Numbered from the stretch's first letter, positions 1-12,364 are shown. The stretch is 64,000 nucleotides of DNA from Turbatrix aceti (GCA_963969345.1 OZ017770.1:443246-507245), one strand, 5' to 3'. Notes: a model not told the origin generated them from the sequence alone. Program-made: numbers and translations.

Positions 1-1
1 A

Positions 2-469
2 ACCAAAAAATACGGTCTGGGATACCCGATACGTTCCATTGATGGATCCAATCTGATGGGAGAAAAACCGAAACCTGCACCCATTGAAGAAGAAGCTGCT
101 GCAACCGAAGAAACTCCTCTGGCGACCATTCTTGTTGTTTTGGGTTTGTTGACATTTCAAAACAGATCAATTTGCAATCTCGTGCTTTCAGGTATTTGTC
201 TTATAGTGCTCTTTTTCCTCATTGGACTCGTCATGCTTATCTACTGCGTGGCAAAAAAACGATCGTCAAAACTCAGCAATCCCACGAGTAGTGAACGTGG
301 CGACTTTGGATTTGATTCATCTACGACGTCTGGCTTTGCGTCGATTTACGATAGCTCCGGCGTTCTAACCTGTGAAGCGCAAAATGGGCGCCCCTTTATC
401 GGTTTGCCTCGCAATTATGACTTTGTCGAACCTCAACACTTAACCCGATCAAGTAACTGGTGGTTCTAA
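2..469 (+). CDS. C-terminal part of a membrane protein (likely LRR type), 5' end outside window
   Basis: The reading frame is open from the window edge to a stop at 467-469, so only the C-terminus is seen. Positions 144-191 look like a 48-bp GT-AG intron that keeps frame. Removing it joins two hydrophobic halves into one clean transmembrane helix (ATILVVLGICLIVLF...) followed by a basic stop-transfer stretch (CVAKKR). After the helix comes a serine-rich cytoplasmic tail of about 85 residues ending in SSNWWF. No LRR unit is visible here. The LRR assignment rests on position: the next two same-strand genes are LRR proteins, one with a comparable single C-terminal helix and Ser/Thr-rich tail. 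The exon and helix are well supported; the family is inferred. Confidence 0.55.
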   Translation, partial: TKKYGLGYPIRSIDGSNLMGEKPKPAPIEEEAAATEETPLATILVVLGLLTFQNRSICNLVLSGICLIVLFFLIGLVMLIYCVAKKRSSKLSNPTSSERGDFGFDSSTTSGFASIYDSSGVLTCEAQNGRPFIGLPRNYDFVEPQHLTRSSNWWF

Positions 470-1424
470 AGGAGATGTGTACTACTCCTGTGTAATTTAT
501 TTGTTTCTCCAAAAAAATGTTATGTAATTCTGTCACGCAGTGCTCATCAGATAGAAAAAAAAATAAATGACAATCTGTATTCCAAAGAAAAAGAGATGCC
601 GTCGTCCCGTTTGCACAGTCAGGGGTAAAAAAGAACTCGAATGCACAATCGATGCTTTGCCCGGATTCATTTTGACCCACATTTCAGTTTGCCTCTGACT
701 TTCTGTCGCACAAGGCCGCTAGGCGGGGTGCGTATTGAATAGGAGTACGTGTGTACATGTTCTATCCCTGATGACTGCCGGTGGCGACAATGCCTGACCG
801 ATAGTTCTCCTGGTCACGCACTGAGCACCACAAAACGTGTTTGGAACCGTTTGCGTGTGTGTGGCGCCATTCGTAGTCGCAAATCCACCGAATAGAGCAC
901 CAACAAACAGTCAGTCACATCATTAATCCAGATATTCTTCTCGCCCCCATACGCACACTCGCTACTACCTGCAGTCAACTTTATAGCTTTGATATAACCC
1001 CTCCTCAGAACATTTTTGTTGCCACCGCCGCTATCAACTCCCAGAAGTTTCAATTTCAATTTCATTTCACTTCCTCACAGATTGTTCGCTTGTTCGCGCC
1101 AAATCATTGAGTGGAAAAAATTAGATCAGCAACTCTTAGAACATTCTGGTTCCGCACCGTTGCATCGATTATTCCGCTCTTTTCAAGGTATTTTTATTTT
1201 TTTACATTTATGCGTCGATGTTTGCGTTATTAGATTTCTATACTGCATAATTTGGATGACAAATGACCTTCCCATATGCGGCGATGACGCGTAGATAAAA
1301 CCCACCTCTATACTTGGCATTTTTTAGGCACTTTTCTCGCCGCCTTGAAGGCCATTGCCTTGTACTTGCTCCGACCACCGTTTCGTTCAAGAAAGAGCGT
1401 TCGTGATATATCTCGTTTATAACT
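470..1424 (+). other. Intergenic and 5' leader region
   Basis: No coding gene is supported. The first part is the presumed 3' UTR of the upstream gene. A possible 5' UTR intron of the next gene runs from a donor near 1187 (AAG|GTATTT) to an acceptor ending near 1328 (TTTTTTAG). Open frames here are short and unlike neighbouring proteins. Confidence 0.4.
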
Positions 1425-4005
1425 ATGACAACAGTTCGAAAAGCTATTATATTCTTTACGTTATTTATCTGCCTACAAGCTTGTCCTCAGATTATCCACT
1501 CGCTTTGTCGTTGTGTGGATGAAAGCGATGGAGTTCTGCTCAACTGTACGCAGACCGATGCCACTCAGACCGTGGAGCTGCTCAAACAGAATCAAGCCAA
1601 CCTAGGCCTTATTAAATGGCTTACACTAGAAAAGTCTGAACTTCGGATTATACCAGCGAACTTTTTTAAAGGCTTGTATATCAAACGGCTGTACTTGATT
1701 CAGAATGGTTTAACCGAAATTGAAGATTTGGCATTTGAAGGACTCGGCTCGACGTTGCAAGAACTCACCATTCAACAGAACAACTTGACACGCATTCCGA
1801 CCGCTGCATTGGCAAAACTCAACGCACTGACACGTTTGGATTTGTCAAAAAACAAATTTGGAGACCTTAACGAAAAAAGTTCTCTCCCAATGCTTCCCAA
1901 GCTTTACGACATCAACATGGCCAATAACAAAATTTCTACAATTCACAAAACTTTCTTTGAAAACAACAAAAACAACCTGCAGACCATCAATGTCGGTCAC
2001 AACGATATGAAGGTCGTGCCTGCTGCCGCGCTGCGTGGTTTCAGGAAACTCATGGCTCTTCACGTCCACAACAACAAGCTAACAGAATTGCCCAAGTTGT
2101 CTTTTATGAATTTGCCTGTACTGAGCTTGCTCAATCTTGCATCCAATCGCATCGAATCAATCGATCGTCTTGCACTCCTGAACGTTCCAAAGCTGCGGTA
2201 TTTGTACCTCAGCAACAATAAACTCAAGGTCGTTCAGCCGTACCAGTTTAATTACTTTGAACAATTGGAAATGCTCGATTTGAGTGGAAATCAGCTGACC
2301 AAGTTGCCTGCCAATTCCTTCTCAAACATGCCATCCATCAGGCAGCTTTACCTCGGTGACAATCATATTTCAACAATTGAAAACTCAGCTTTTACAAACA
2401 GTTCAATCGTAATCCTGATTCTTGAAGGCAATGAACTCACACAGCTCACGGAACACATGCTGGACGGATTATTCTCGCTCCAACAGTTATCATTCAAGGC
2501 TAATCAGGTAAAAAAAGATCTTACGAAAAAAATAATGTATTATTTAGATAAAATCAGTTGATGCCAACGCTTTCCGGAATACAACATCTCTCATGATGGT
2601 GGATTTGGGCAAAAATGAGATAGTTGACCTTGCGCCGTCTACATTCCTAGCACAACTCAACATGATTCTTGTTGACTTAAGCAGCAATAAACTTGTCCGT
2701 ATTCCATACGGTGCCTTTAGTCGTCGGGTTGCGACTGTCATGCTCCAAGGTAATTTTTTTAAAGCACAATGATCAAATGTAAATCGCATGTATTGTTTAG
2801 AAAATCCACTCGTTTGCACCGAACGAGTTCACATGCTGCAGCAAGGCCTAGGCGTCTACATTCCAAACAGTGAAGACAAAATTTGCGCCGGTCAACATTC
2901 GATTGATTCTGTGTTACACGGTGGTGAAGCAGCGCACAGTAATCCTTTCAAAATTGACACACTTGCAGTAGCAAAAGCTCCGGCAATCGAATCTGTGCCT
3001 CCCAACGTAGGAAACATCAATCCGGTGCAAATTGGACTTCACACACAACCTATCCCATCAATTACAGAACAGCAGCCGGTAAGATATAAATAGGCTTTCG
3101 TGTAAAAATATTTTTATGCCTAAATTTGTATGTTCAGATTGCACGACCCATTAACATCCAATCAATTGCGTCACAAAATAGTCAGCAGAAAAATGTCATC
3201 ATTCGCCCTATCGATGAAACGGAGAATCAACAAAACATGACTAATCCAGAGCCGATTGCTCCTAAATCCGCCAAAGAAGAGATTCCATATCCCGACGATC
3301 CGGATCACCCTGACAATCATCCGGAACGCATGTATCCTCTTCCCGTGCCTTTCCTAAAGGCTGCACCAAAGCTTCACCCGGCGTACACAATTACTCAAAC
3401 CTTGCCCCCGAGCATTGTTATCGCAGATGATTCGACGGAAACCAGCATCGTAAATACTGAATCATCAAAAACAAATGCAGGAGACACGCAGCCATTTGAA
3501 CAATTTAATCCACCCGGATTCGACGGAAATGAGGTAGCAGAACGACGAGCTTATGATCTGGATGATCAGCAAATCGCTCATCGAGCGAGCCAACGCATGC
3601 CAATGACAGTCATTGCAATTTGCCTCACGACAGTTGGCATTGTCATGATTGCAGTCTTCGTTGGACTTTGCGTTGCACGTCAGCGAAACGTCCAGTTTGT
3701 GGGTTCATCCTCAAGCAGCACGACAGCTCGAACGAATTTTGCTGCACAAATGAATGCAATCTACGGAACTCTGCCCAATCAAAGGTTTGTAACTTTTGAC
3801 CAAGATCATCGATGACATTTTGATGAATAAAGCGTGGTATTGCATATATTTTAATAAATGATGCATTTTTGTTTTATTGACAGCGTTCTGACGTTTTAAC
3901 ACTATTTTTTTCAGAACTACCACATTGCCACGACAATCTGGGCAAGAAGACATATACAACTGGCTGTATGGGCATGGCGGATGTCATACTTATGCAAAGG
4001 CGTGA
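1425..4005 (+). CDS. Leucine-rich-repeat type I membrane protein
   Basis: I read five exons (1425-2507, 2548-2749, 2801-3078, 3138-3784, 3915-4005) giving about 766 residues; phases agree at every junction. The N-terminus is a signal peptide (MTTVRKAIIFFTLFICLQA) followed by a cysteine-containing LRR N-cap (LCRCVDES). About 15 LRR units follow, with LxxLxLxxNxL spacing, e.g. MLDLSGNQLTKLPANSF. The C-cap begins ENPLVCTERV. A Pro/Thr-rich stalk leads to one transmembrane helix near residues 675-703 (VIAICLTTVGIVMIAVFVGL) and a short tail. Such proteins usually act in adhesion or receptor roles; the ligand is unknown. It is the middle member of a three-gene tandem. The last junction is the least certain: without splicing, the frame stops at 3813-3815. 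AATAAA signals at 3826 and 4181 would suit the short and long forms. Confidence 0.85.
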
Positions 4006-4180
4006 AACCAATGACAGGGCGATTCCTTTTTGCTTCGACACATATTCTCCGTATTTATGGAAAGTTCAATTGAGAAATCAATACTTCCTCTTCTGCCTTT
4101 GACAATTGCTCTATTTTTTTCTGACATATACGGGCTCATTCACTAGTTAAACATGTTTTGCAGTAATATAATATTGCAAC

Positions 4181-4186
4181 AATAAA
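4181..4186 (+). terminator. AATAAA polyadenylation signal
   Basis: AATAAA about 175 bp after the long-form stop of the LRR membrane gene. Another copy at 3826-3831 lies just after the unspliced stop. Confidence 0.45.
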
Positions 4187-4795
4187 AAAATTGTTTTACT
4201 AAATTGTTAAAGTTCATTTAACCGCAGCAAGGTGACCTAAATTACAGATTTATTCCAAGACGAAGAGTTACAGTTATTTTCTCTCTCTTAAACAAGATCC
4301 AGTAGCAAATGTGAACAAAAAAGACTTGTGCCCTTGACCTTGCCGTTTCATTTCATTCGTTCTACAAAAAAACGAGAGAGCGCAAGGAGACAAGTAGAGG
4401 GTGCCCACCACGCTACTCGCTTGACCCATCCGCAAATTTTATGGTTGGACTCCCGCCTACGACAAATAATGAATGATTGTGATCCACACTGAACCTATAT
4501 GGCTGCAGAATAGGTAGCACGGTGCGCCTTAATTACCATCTACGCACCTTTTCATATCTAGAACAAAACACGGCACTCGAGAAAGGCCCGACACGACCCC
4601 GCCAATCAACCTTCAAAAATAAACGCCTTCTATTCACTGTGCGTCCATTTTCAGTAAAAAACCCCCTCCCCCTCCGATTCGAATCTGCCTCTTTTCTCTC
4701 GTGACGGAGTACGACCGAGAACGTAGACTCGTCTTGTTAGTCAGTGACCAACCAACCAGCCTCACTCATTACTTGCTACCTTACTTGCTGTCGAC
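4187..4795. other. Intergenic, promoter and leader of the next LRR gene
   Basis: No supportable gene. The DNA becomes more GC-rich and pyrimidine-rich toward 4795. One short open frame at 4522-4704 has no recognisable features. Confidence 0.4.
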
Positions 4796-6813
4796 ATGCG
4801 TTGTGCTGTCGCCGTTGGAATTCTAGCCCTTGCCGTGGCCACCTACGCAGGCCCACCCAACTGCCCCTCGTTCCTTCAAAATCAAACTGTCTGCACATGT
4901 GAGGAATATGTGGATGGTGCTATTGTCAAGTGTAGTGGTAAGGAGAGTCCTGCTGTCGTTGAGTCCCTCAAGACCAACAATGTCAACGTTCGTGAACTTT
5001 GGCTTGAAAATGCCAGAATTCTTGAGGTAATCAAGCTTACAAAGTGAGAAAAAAATATAATTTTTAGTTTATAGATCGGGTCAATGGCTTTCAAGTCCCT
5101 TCGGCTGAAGAAACTCGTCCTCGATAACAACTCCATCAAACGCTTAGACAAGAACGCTTTTAAAGGTCTAGAATCCACCCTGCAGGAGCTGTCAATTGCA
5201 TCCAACAGGCTGCAAGAAATCCCTGGGGAAGCTATTGATGGTTTGCGCGCTCTCAACGTCCTTAACCTAAAGTGCAACAGCATCGGCAACGTTACCGAGC
5301 CCGCATTTGGATCGAACCCCGCTCTGATTGAAGTCAACCTGGCTTGCAATCAAATTTGCTCTCTTGGTGACAAGGTCTTCTCCAGCATCCAAAGCAGCCT
5401 GCAGAATCTCATCTTGGATAACAACTGCTTTACCAGTGTACCCGCATCGGCTATTAAGAACATGACCTCTCTCATTGCCTTGCACATGAAAAACAACCAG
5501 GTAATTAGGTTACTTTGAAGCGAAAAAAAATTATCCCATTTTCAGATTGCTAAATTGGCAAGCAAAGATTTCACCGACCTTCGCAGCCTCTCCATGCTTA
5601 CCCTTACGCGCAACAAGATCGAAACTGTTGAAGCTAACGCCGTCAAGAACTCTCCAAACATACGTTACATTTATCTAAACGAAAACAAAATCGGAAACAT
5701 TGCTGCCGGAAGCCTCAAGCAATTTAACAGCACTGAAGTTCTCGACCTCAGCTACAATGAGCTCTCCGAAATCAATGAGAAGACATTTGGCGGTCTAGAC
5801 AGCCTGCAGCACCTCAACCTCGAGTCCAATAACATCAAAGAAATTTCCCCTGGTGCATTCTCTGCGACGCCATTGCTCCTTCTGTGGTTGCCATACAACT
5901 GTCTGACTTCCCTCTCGCCCCCCATGTTCCAGGGAGTCCCCTTCCTAAAGCAGATCTCACTTGCACACAACAATATTCGGGAAATCGCGGTAAGAAATTT
6001 TTTAAAGGAACAAATTAAACGTGTAATTTTTAGCCCATGACTTTTGCTCATTTAGCCAACATGCACACCCTGGACCTCACTTACAACAAAATTGAAAAGA
6101 TTGAAAATGGCGCCCTCACCGGCACCGACTTCATGGTCATCCGCCTCATGGAGAACCCCTTCGTCTGCACCCAGGACGGCTTCCACGTCCTTAACGGCCA
6201 GGAGGCGATTAATCTTACGACTGAGGCCAACCTTGTCTGCCAGGCAGACCTCATTCATGACAATACGGATCAGTGTCCCATGCGCAAGAATCCCCCGGCA
6301 CAGCAGCCATGCTGCCCCCGCACGGCGCCGAAAAGAGATCAACCCACGCCGGCACCTATCGAAGTACCCGAAATTGCTGAAACTACCATCGCTCCCCTAC
6401 TCCCTCTTTGGAGCAATGCTCCTCCAGCTCCTGTTTTGGCCAACGTTTCTCCCGTCCCCGCCCCCGTACCAGCTGTCAATGTTGCTGTAGATAGCACAAC
6501 TGTTAGCTCTGCTGCCTCAGCAATTGCTGCAGCCCGTGAACGCGCCCGCAAGCTCAACATGCAACGCTTCTGGCGCCTTTCTCGCCTGCCTAACAATGGT
6601 GTTGAGCGTCCTCAGACTGAAAACACACAAGAAGTGGTCACAACGGCCGTTGAAGAAGGCAATCCCCACCAACGCACCCAGAACTACCGCACCCAGTTGT
6701 TGCCATTCCTGCGTAATGAAGAAAAAAACAAGTCCCCCGCGCCGCAGCCATCTGTTGAATTCTCCGAAGACACTGAAGCTCAGCAAGTTCAAGTTGCTGA
6801 ACAACAAGCCTAA
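4796..6813 (+). CDS. Secreted leucine-rich-repeat protein
   Basis: Four exons (4796-5026, 5075-5500, 5546-5989, 6034-6813), all joined in phase 0, give about 626 residues. A signal peptide (MRCAVAVGILALAVATYA) precedes an LRR N-cap with cysteines (CPSFLQNQTVCTC). Some 14 LRR units follow, e.g. VLDLSYNELSEINEKTFGGL, then a C-cap starting MENPFVCTQDG with several cysteines and a CC pair. The last 190 residues are rich in Pro, Ala, Gln and Glu and end EQQA. No transmembrane helix or GPI-type tail is visible, so secretion is the likely fate, unlike the neighbour at 1425-4005. Codon use is more C-ending than in the neighbours, which suggests high expression (inference). It is probably a tandem duplicate of the upstream LRR gene. 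Confidence 0.88.
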
Positions 6814-6840
6814 GGCATGGTCGCACCTCACTGATCCTCC

Positions 6841-6858
6841 TCTCTCTCTCTCTCTCTC
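6841..6858 (+). repeat. (TC)n microsatellite
   Basis: Perfect TC dinucleotide run in the 3' UTR of the secreted LRR gene, at the very 3' edge of the opposing BLTP3 coding region. Confidence 0.9.
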
Positions 6859-9648
6859 ACACACTCTTGGTCTTATCATTCCATATTTTGTACGTACTAT
6901 GCAGCTCGCCAAATAATCGTTGTCTAGTACATACTGGTACGAGCGAATAAATGAACCCACCTGATGAAAAGGACGTCAGGGTATCCACCTTGCTCATGCT
7001 ATGGCTCCCGCCTTCGAGGTCATAGGGAGAAGGAGCCCAGCCAACGGGTAGCACGACGTGAACATCAATCTGAAAAAAAAAAAACTAATTTGGTGCAAAA
7101 AACAGGCAAATGTGCAAAAGTTATACTTTGCTCGGAATCCAACTTTGCTGCATCATAAAATAAAACTGACCTCGTTACAAAACAAGTACAACAGCAGAGT
7201 CGTATCAATGGCCGGTACATTGTGAATTTCTGAGAAAAATTTGCTATCAGCTTCAATTTGTTCCAGAAGGTCACCGATGGATTTTTGGACCCGCATGAAT
7301 TGAATGAATTGGAAGTGATCAACAATGACAGTCAAAGCATTCAAAGGCTCGACGGCAATAAGCAGATTCGCGCCCTTAACTTCAATGCATCCAGCTAGCA
7401 TGACGTCACTAACAACTGTCATTCCGTTGAGGCATTTTAGGCCAGGAGTGTTGCGTATTGGAAGGACAGATTCAACCCAAAAGGGAGACGTCGAGAGATA
7501 CCATCGAGTAGGCAGGAGATCGACGCTCGCACCCTCGGTAGCGAGTTCTGCAGAAAGTTGTTTAGACTGCAAAACATGAGTTCGAAGTTCTTCTTGAACA
7601 ACTTGGTTTTTAAATGACTCGATAAAGCGGAAGTTCTCATCACCGAGTTTTTGGAAGAAATCTGTCATGAAAAAACCTTTTCCGGAAACAACCCGATTTG
7701 ACAAAGTGATCGTGGAAACGTTTAAGACAAAGCGCTCTGGGTAACGATCGTCATTTTCATACGGAGGACAAGGTATGATAATCTGTAAGCAATTAGCCGT
7801 ATTTAAAGCATTGTTGTAAAAAAAACTAACTACCTTTGGAATGAGAACCTCGAATCGGGCGCAAACAATAGGAATGTCGTCGACGCTATCTTCAATTTCG
7901 AGACTTCTTGTGATGTTGTCAACGATATAGAGCAGCCACCGGATAGTCCTGATGTCGACGAGTAAATTGCACGGCCCAACGACCGCATGAGCAATCGCAG
8001 ACGGCGGCGCAGTAAGAGAAGAACCCGGAAAAGAATAATTCGAAAACTCAAAATGAAATGCAGGCACAGATTCCGGGAGCTGGCACTTCGTATTGGTCTT
8101 TGAAGTAAACATGTCCTGTAGATCATCACGTTTTGTCGACTGTTCCGACACGCATTCCACAACAATATCAGTGATTCGTACAACCAGACTTTGGGAAGTC
8201 AGTGTTGACCACAATCGCGACTGCCGATCGCGTTCATTTGTATCCATCCCGATTGACAGCGATTCGCGATACCGCTGCAGCTCGCCGTTTGCAAAATCCA
8301 TAAAATCGTTGTTAGGCTGATTTTTGTATCGAACCCAGTAGCGTCTTTCATCTGCGATGAGGTTTTGGAGATAGAAATCAACTGCAATCTGTTCGAGAGT
8401 GATTTGAATAGCTCCACTGCTAATATTCCAGTTTTCAGGATACTGCTTTTCATCTGCCCCATCGTCAATGAGGGTTGTGTGTACTTTGTTAATGTATACA
8501 TGATGCGAAGTTTGGCCGATGTCAAATTGGTTAAAGATCGTAGACTTTATGGCAGGATTAGGAGCGATGCGTTGCGCGCGTGACTTGGCACTGTAGTCGA
8601 CGAGGAAAGGATTTTGCTCAACATGCTGCGAGCTTGCCTTTGCCAGTGCAAGAATATGGTTGTAAAACGTAATGGCAGACCTCAGTTCTGCGAGTGTTGC
8701 TACCCAATGAATGTCATCAAAAATTGTCTGTATGCGAGCAGCGAGAACAGAGCCGTCTAAAAAAAAATATATATATATATATAAATAGCAAGAACAGAGC
8801 AACCTCTAATTGAAAAACCTACTATTAGAATCCTTTTTAATTGCAATACGGCACCTGCCGCCCTGTGTAATAAGTCGAAGCGGCGAGTTGAGTCGCTTTC
8901 CGCTATCACTGCCGCCTTCTGAATGAGCAAAAGCCTGGATTTTGAGGAGATTCCACGATACGTGTTTGTGAAAAATAACTTGATGACATAGAGTATCGGC
9001 CACACGGGTTTGTTTAAGGCTTTTGGTTTCCTCCCAGACTGGAGTGCGGCTTTCGACAACCAAAGGCGAGAGCTAAAATTTAAAATATTTTATACATCAT
9101 AAAAAATATACAAACCCATAGGGAACCGCTGAATGACTTGGATTCAAAGCTGATGTCCAGAACATTAATTTTAAGAGTAAGACCTTCGACGACCTGATCG
9201 GCAAAACCGTAACTGCCACTAGACAATACTTTCTTGGGGGATTCATCAGCAGTATCATTTGTTAATTCGAGTGCCACTGTCAGTTCGTCTATGATCTGTA
9301 ATTACAACGAAATGTTAAAAGTTTTTTTAAAAGTGATATAAAAACCTACTATCTTGACGGGTGAAGACCGGATTTTGGTCCATGGAATGTTGACTTTTAC
9401 CCGGTTACATTCGGCCCGTTTGATTCTAAGAAAAGGTGGTAGTTCAAGTTTCTCTGACAGCACAGCTTCATTTAAAACAATGTTCCGTAATTCACCGGTA
9501 CCGCTGAGGACTTCCAAACTAATTTGATCAGGTTGAAGATTTTTCGCAAATCTGAAAAACCAGATAAAAATTAACAATAAAACAAAATTAAGGGAAAAAC
9601 GTACACTGAGAGATGCTTGATAATTTGATTCTTTATCAGTGTAACCAT
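6857..9648 (-). CDS. BLTP3 / UHRF1BP1L-like bridge lipid-transfer protein (short form)
   Basis: Seven exons in transcript order (9648-9605, 9551-9350, 9295-9116, 9072-8823, 8756-7834, 7782-7171, 7069-6857) give about 807 residues; all phases match. From memory, the N-terminus aligns with the chorein/VPS13-type N-terminal region of human UHRF1BP1 and UHRF1BP1L (BLTP3A/B): HLSVFAKNLQPD, GELRNIVLNEAVL, NIPWTKI, YGFADQVVEGL and later FDIGQTSHHVYI. This family moves bulk lipid along a hydrophobic groove between membranes. Human members are about 1,400 residues; this model ends soon after the region matching human ICIGILLRSAELALLLHP, so the second half is missing. The final exon (from IDVHVVLP) is supported by that alignment, but its stop at 6857-6859 is the least certain point. 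The gene lies tail to tail with the secreted LRR gene. Confidence 0.85.
6946..6951 (+). terminator. AATAAA polyadenylation signal of secreted LRR gene
   Basis: AATAAA about 130 bp after the stop at 6813. The implied 3' UTR crosses the last exon of the opposite-strand BLTP3 gene. Confidence 0.55.
8767..8783 (-). repeat. (AT)n microsatellite in a BLTP3 intron
   Basis: Uninterrupted AT run beside an A-tract, just inside the acceptor of the 8757-8822 intron. Confidence 0.85.
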
Positions 9649-10414
9649 AATCCCGAACTAAAACAGAAAATATTTGGCTTCTTAACATTGACTGAGAAAA
9701 GGAATCTTGTGACTCACTTAGCATGTGTTGGGCAGCGTTCGATTAACGTATCCCACTGCAATCTGAAACGTCTGGGATGCACTTGGTAACAGAAATGGAG
9801 AAAAAAACAGGTTTTTGGCGGCATTGAAAAATGAATAAGCAAGCACGCATTTCCGTTAGCGTGTTATCATATTAAAAATTAGAAGGTGCGTAAAAATGAT
9901 ACATGCATTTCACCTCATATCTTATTGAGACAAAAAACTACTCTTTCAAAGTCATTGCTGGTGGTGCAGCGCAGAGCACGCAACGTACAAACAAACGTTG
10001 CGACACAAAAGCTGATTGCTATTTTTTGTCTACGACAAGACTTCGTTATAAACACACACAACGACTTTCTCCCAGCAAGCAGGATATTGGCCTTAAGGGT
10101 AGTTTTATCAATAATAGAAGGAAACAATCACACGTCAATCATACAAATATTTACTTTTTTAACACAAGAGAGTTAAAGCATTTTGGCATTTCGGATCTTT
10201 TGCCAAACGCTTTGCTCGCTCTGTTACCATGGGCTGCGGTGAAAGTCATAAAAACGAACAACAACGTTGTCAGGTTCACAGAGAAACCTATGAAAAACAA
10301 GGGAAAAAATTGGTCTAATGACAATATATGAACACAAGCTATTTCTGATGAAGAGAACAAAAATTATTTTCTTGTATGCAAGCCGTCCATCGTAAGGCAG
10401 AAAGTAAGAGTTAA
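9649..10414. other. Intergenic region between BLTP3 and TAB1
   Basis: It should hold the BLTP3 promoter and the TAB1 3' UTR, since both genes are on the minus strand. Overlapping short open frames near 9886-10360 resemble no protein I know. Confidence 0.4.
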
Positions 10415-11922
10415 TTATTCTCGAATGGCCGCCAGGCTGTTGTTCGCTTTGTACATCGTTTTAATGCTTTCTACTTTGCCTTTGATATCGTTACGCATGT
10501 CTTCGCCTTCTGGAGTAAGTGAGAAGTATTCCGAAAAATCAACATAGCATGGAACGGAATCCGCTTGGCCGTATTTGGAGGCAACCTGGATTTCCAAGTC
10601 TCCATCGGAAGGTTTCAATACCATCTGAGGAATGTTGTTAGCTATCGGTATAAATATGAGTGACAACGAGTTTTCAAGGGGTTTAATCTGCTTGAGGTCA
10701 ACTTTGACCTGGAGATCCTTGGCTATCCAGTCTACAACAACCTGTGCAATGTTCTCAGTTGAGCTAAAAATTAAGGGGTACACTTTATCGTACAAAACGG
10801 TGAATTCTTACTTGCTTGCACAAATTTTCTCAATAATGTACAGTGAAATGCTTTCACAGACACGTTTTGCCGTTTCTAGTTGCATCATAGCTTGTGCTAC
10901 CGATGGAGATAGCAATAGTAAAAAGCAAGATTCAGTTGTGACCTGAAACCGAATATTGAACATTTTTTGATCGATGCGTAAAAAAATCTAAAAAAAAAAC
11001 CTACCGTGATACCTTTGCTAACGTTTGGTTCCACGCAAACAAACTCTGTTTTTGCGTTGTGAAATGCATACATATCCTCAAATCCTCTTTTTCGGAAATA
11101 ATCTCCAAAGCACCTCGAGGGACCAAATACTTGTCTTGGATCGACGCCGGCCGCTGCTAGCCTGGTGATTTCCTTGGGCTCATGTGCTTCATGAAGTTGG
11201 CTGAGCTCCCTGATAGTGATTTGTTTGTTATCGGCTTCGACGAACACAGCTATGGAATTTCCACAGTTAGCAATATAGAGACGATCCCGGATTTGTAACG
11301 CGACGACTACTACTGCACCGCCGGCAATTTTACTTTCGGTTTCACTCAACTGCTCGTTGCTTTCTAGAGTCATTTCTGTGCCCACGGCAGCTTGCTGTTG
11401 AAACCTTTCTGCAAGCAGATGATCGATTTTTGACTTAAAGTAGTCTTCGTCAACGCGCTGGAAACCCGTCACCACAAGCTGTTTAATAAGGTTATCCATG
11501 TCATCGACTGTTGAGTCATCAAAGTCAACCAGACTTAACGCTGCGTTGTCAAAGATTTCACGAACCAATCCCTCGGCGACATGTTCAGCAACTACCTTTC
11601 CGTGTCTGAATCCGTTAACCAACGCATGCATAACCAATTTACCGGCTTTGACTTCACGACTAAAAATTTTAATTTCATGAAACATAGATATTTAAAAAAC
11701 ACCCAACTCACCTACGAGAAACTATAACATCCTCGATTGTCCTTTGAGCACCGTTGCTTTTGACTGGATTAAAAAAACCTGGCTCAAATAAAGACGATGT
11801 AGCAGCAGACGGATTCTCAATAAGAGTCACAGCGCGACCATTGTGTTCCATGATTCTGCAGATGAACTCAGAAGCCGGGCAGCTAACCGCTTGGTAGACG
11901 TTAGTATCTTCTCCATCAGGGT
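10415..11922 (-). CDS. TAB1: TAK1-binding protein 1 (TAB1), 5' end unresolved
   Basis: Four exons are readable (11922-11712, 11659-11005, 10942-10812, 10763-10415), giving about 447 residues without the start. The body is a PP2C-like pseudophosphatase fold: SKIAGGAVVVVALQIRDRLY and IANCGNSIAV match human EISGGAMAVVAV and YVANVGTNRAL (from memory). The C-terminus carries the TAK1-binding type motif CYVDFSEYFSLTPEG, matching human PYVDFAEFYRLW. That makes this TAB1 (TAP-1 in C. elegans), an adaptor that activates the MAP3K TAK1, not an active PP2C. The first readable exon starts after GTTAAG in frame PDGEDTNVYQ, with an in-frame stop just upstream. At least one N-terminal exon is therefore missing from this model, perhaps between 11930 and 12360. 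Confidence 0.82.
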
Positions 11923-12364
11923 CTTAACGCGAATAAAAAATTTAGTTAAAAGTGAATAACCCTGCGTGCTAAAAGTGTAAAGTCAGCTCAGAATGCACAA
12001 TGTGAGGTCTCAAAAAAATATTACGAAGAGAACTAGGTATAATATTGAACGGAAAATGTGGTGTAAAATACACTATTTTTTGAACGCATATATCTTTTTC
12101 CGCATCTTACAGTGTTTCCAAAATTATTTTCATTTGCATGAATATTTATCGTATTTGAATTGAACGGTGTGTAATAATGCATCATATATTTTATTGACTC
12201 CCAAAGGATGAAAAAGAAAAGCATTTAATCTGAACTTCCCCTTGTAATTGTGGTCAAAAAAGAGCAAAGCTGCCACAAGTGGCGCATGTTGCGGCCATCA
12301 TTTTACCTCGCCACAAAGCGCTTTTGCAGTACGGGAATTTCTTGTTCTTCTTTTCCTATGCACC
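11923..12364. other. Divergent intergenic region, TAB1 / NOMO
   Basis: AT-rich. It separates minus-strand TAB1 from plus-strand NOMO and should contain both promoters and the missing TAB1 5' exon. I could not find an exon here with a compatible phase. Confidence 0.4.

Noticed and set aside
12248..12364. Upstream in-frame start for NOMO (39 codons longer)
   Set aside because: It would bury the signal peptide behind a polar leader. The ATG at 12365 gives a proper signal sequence aligned with the family.
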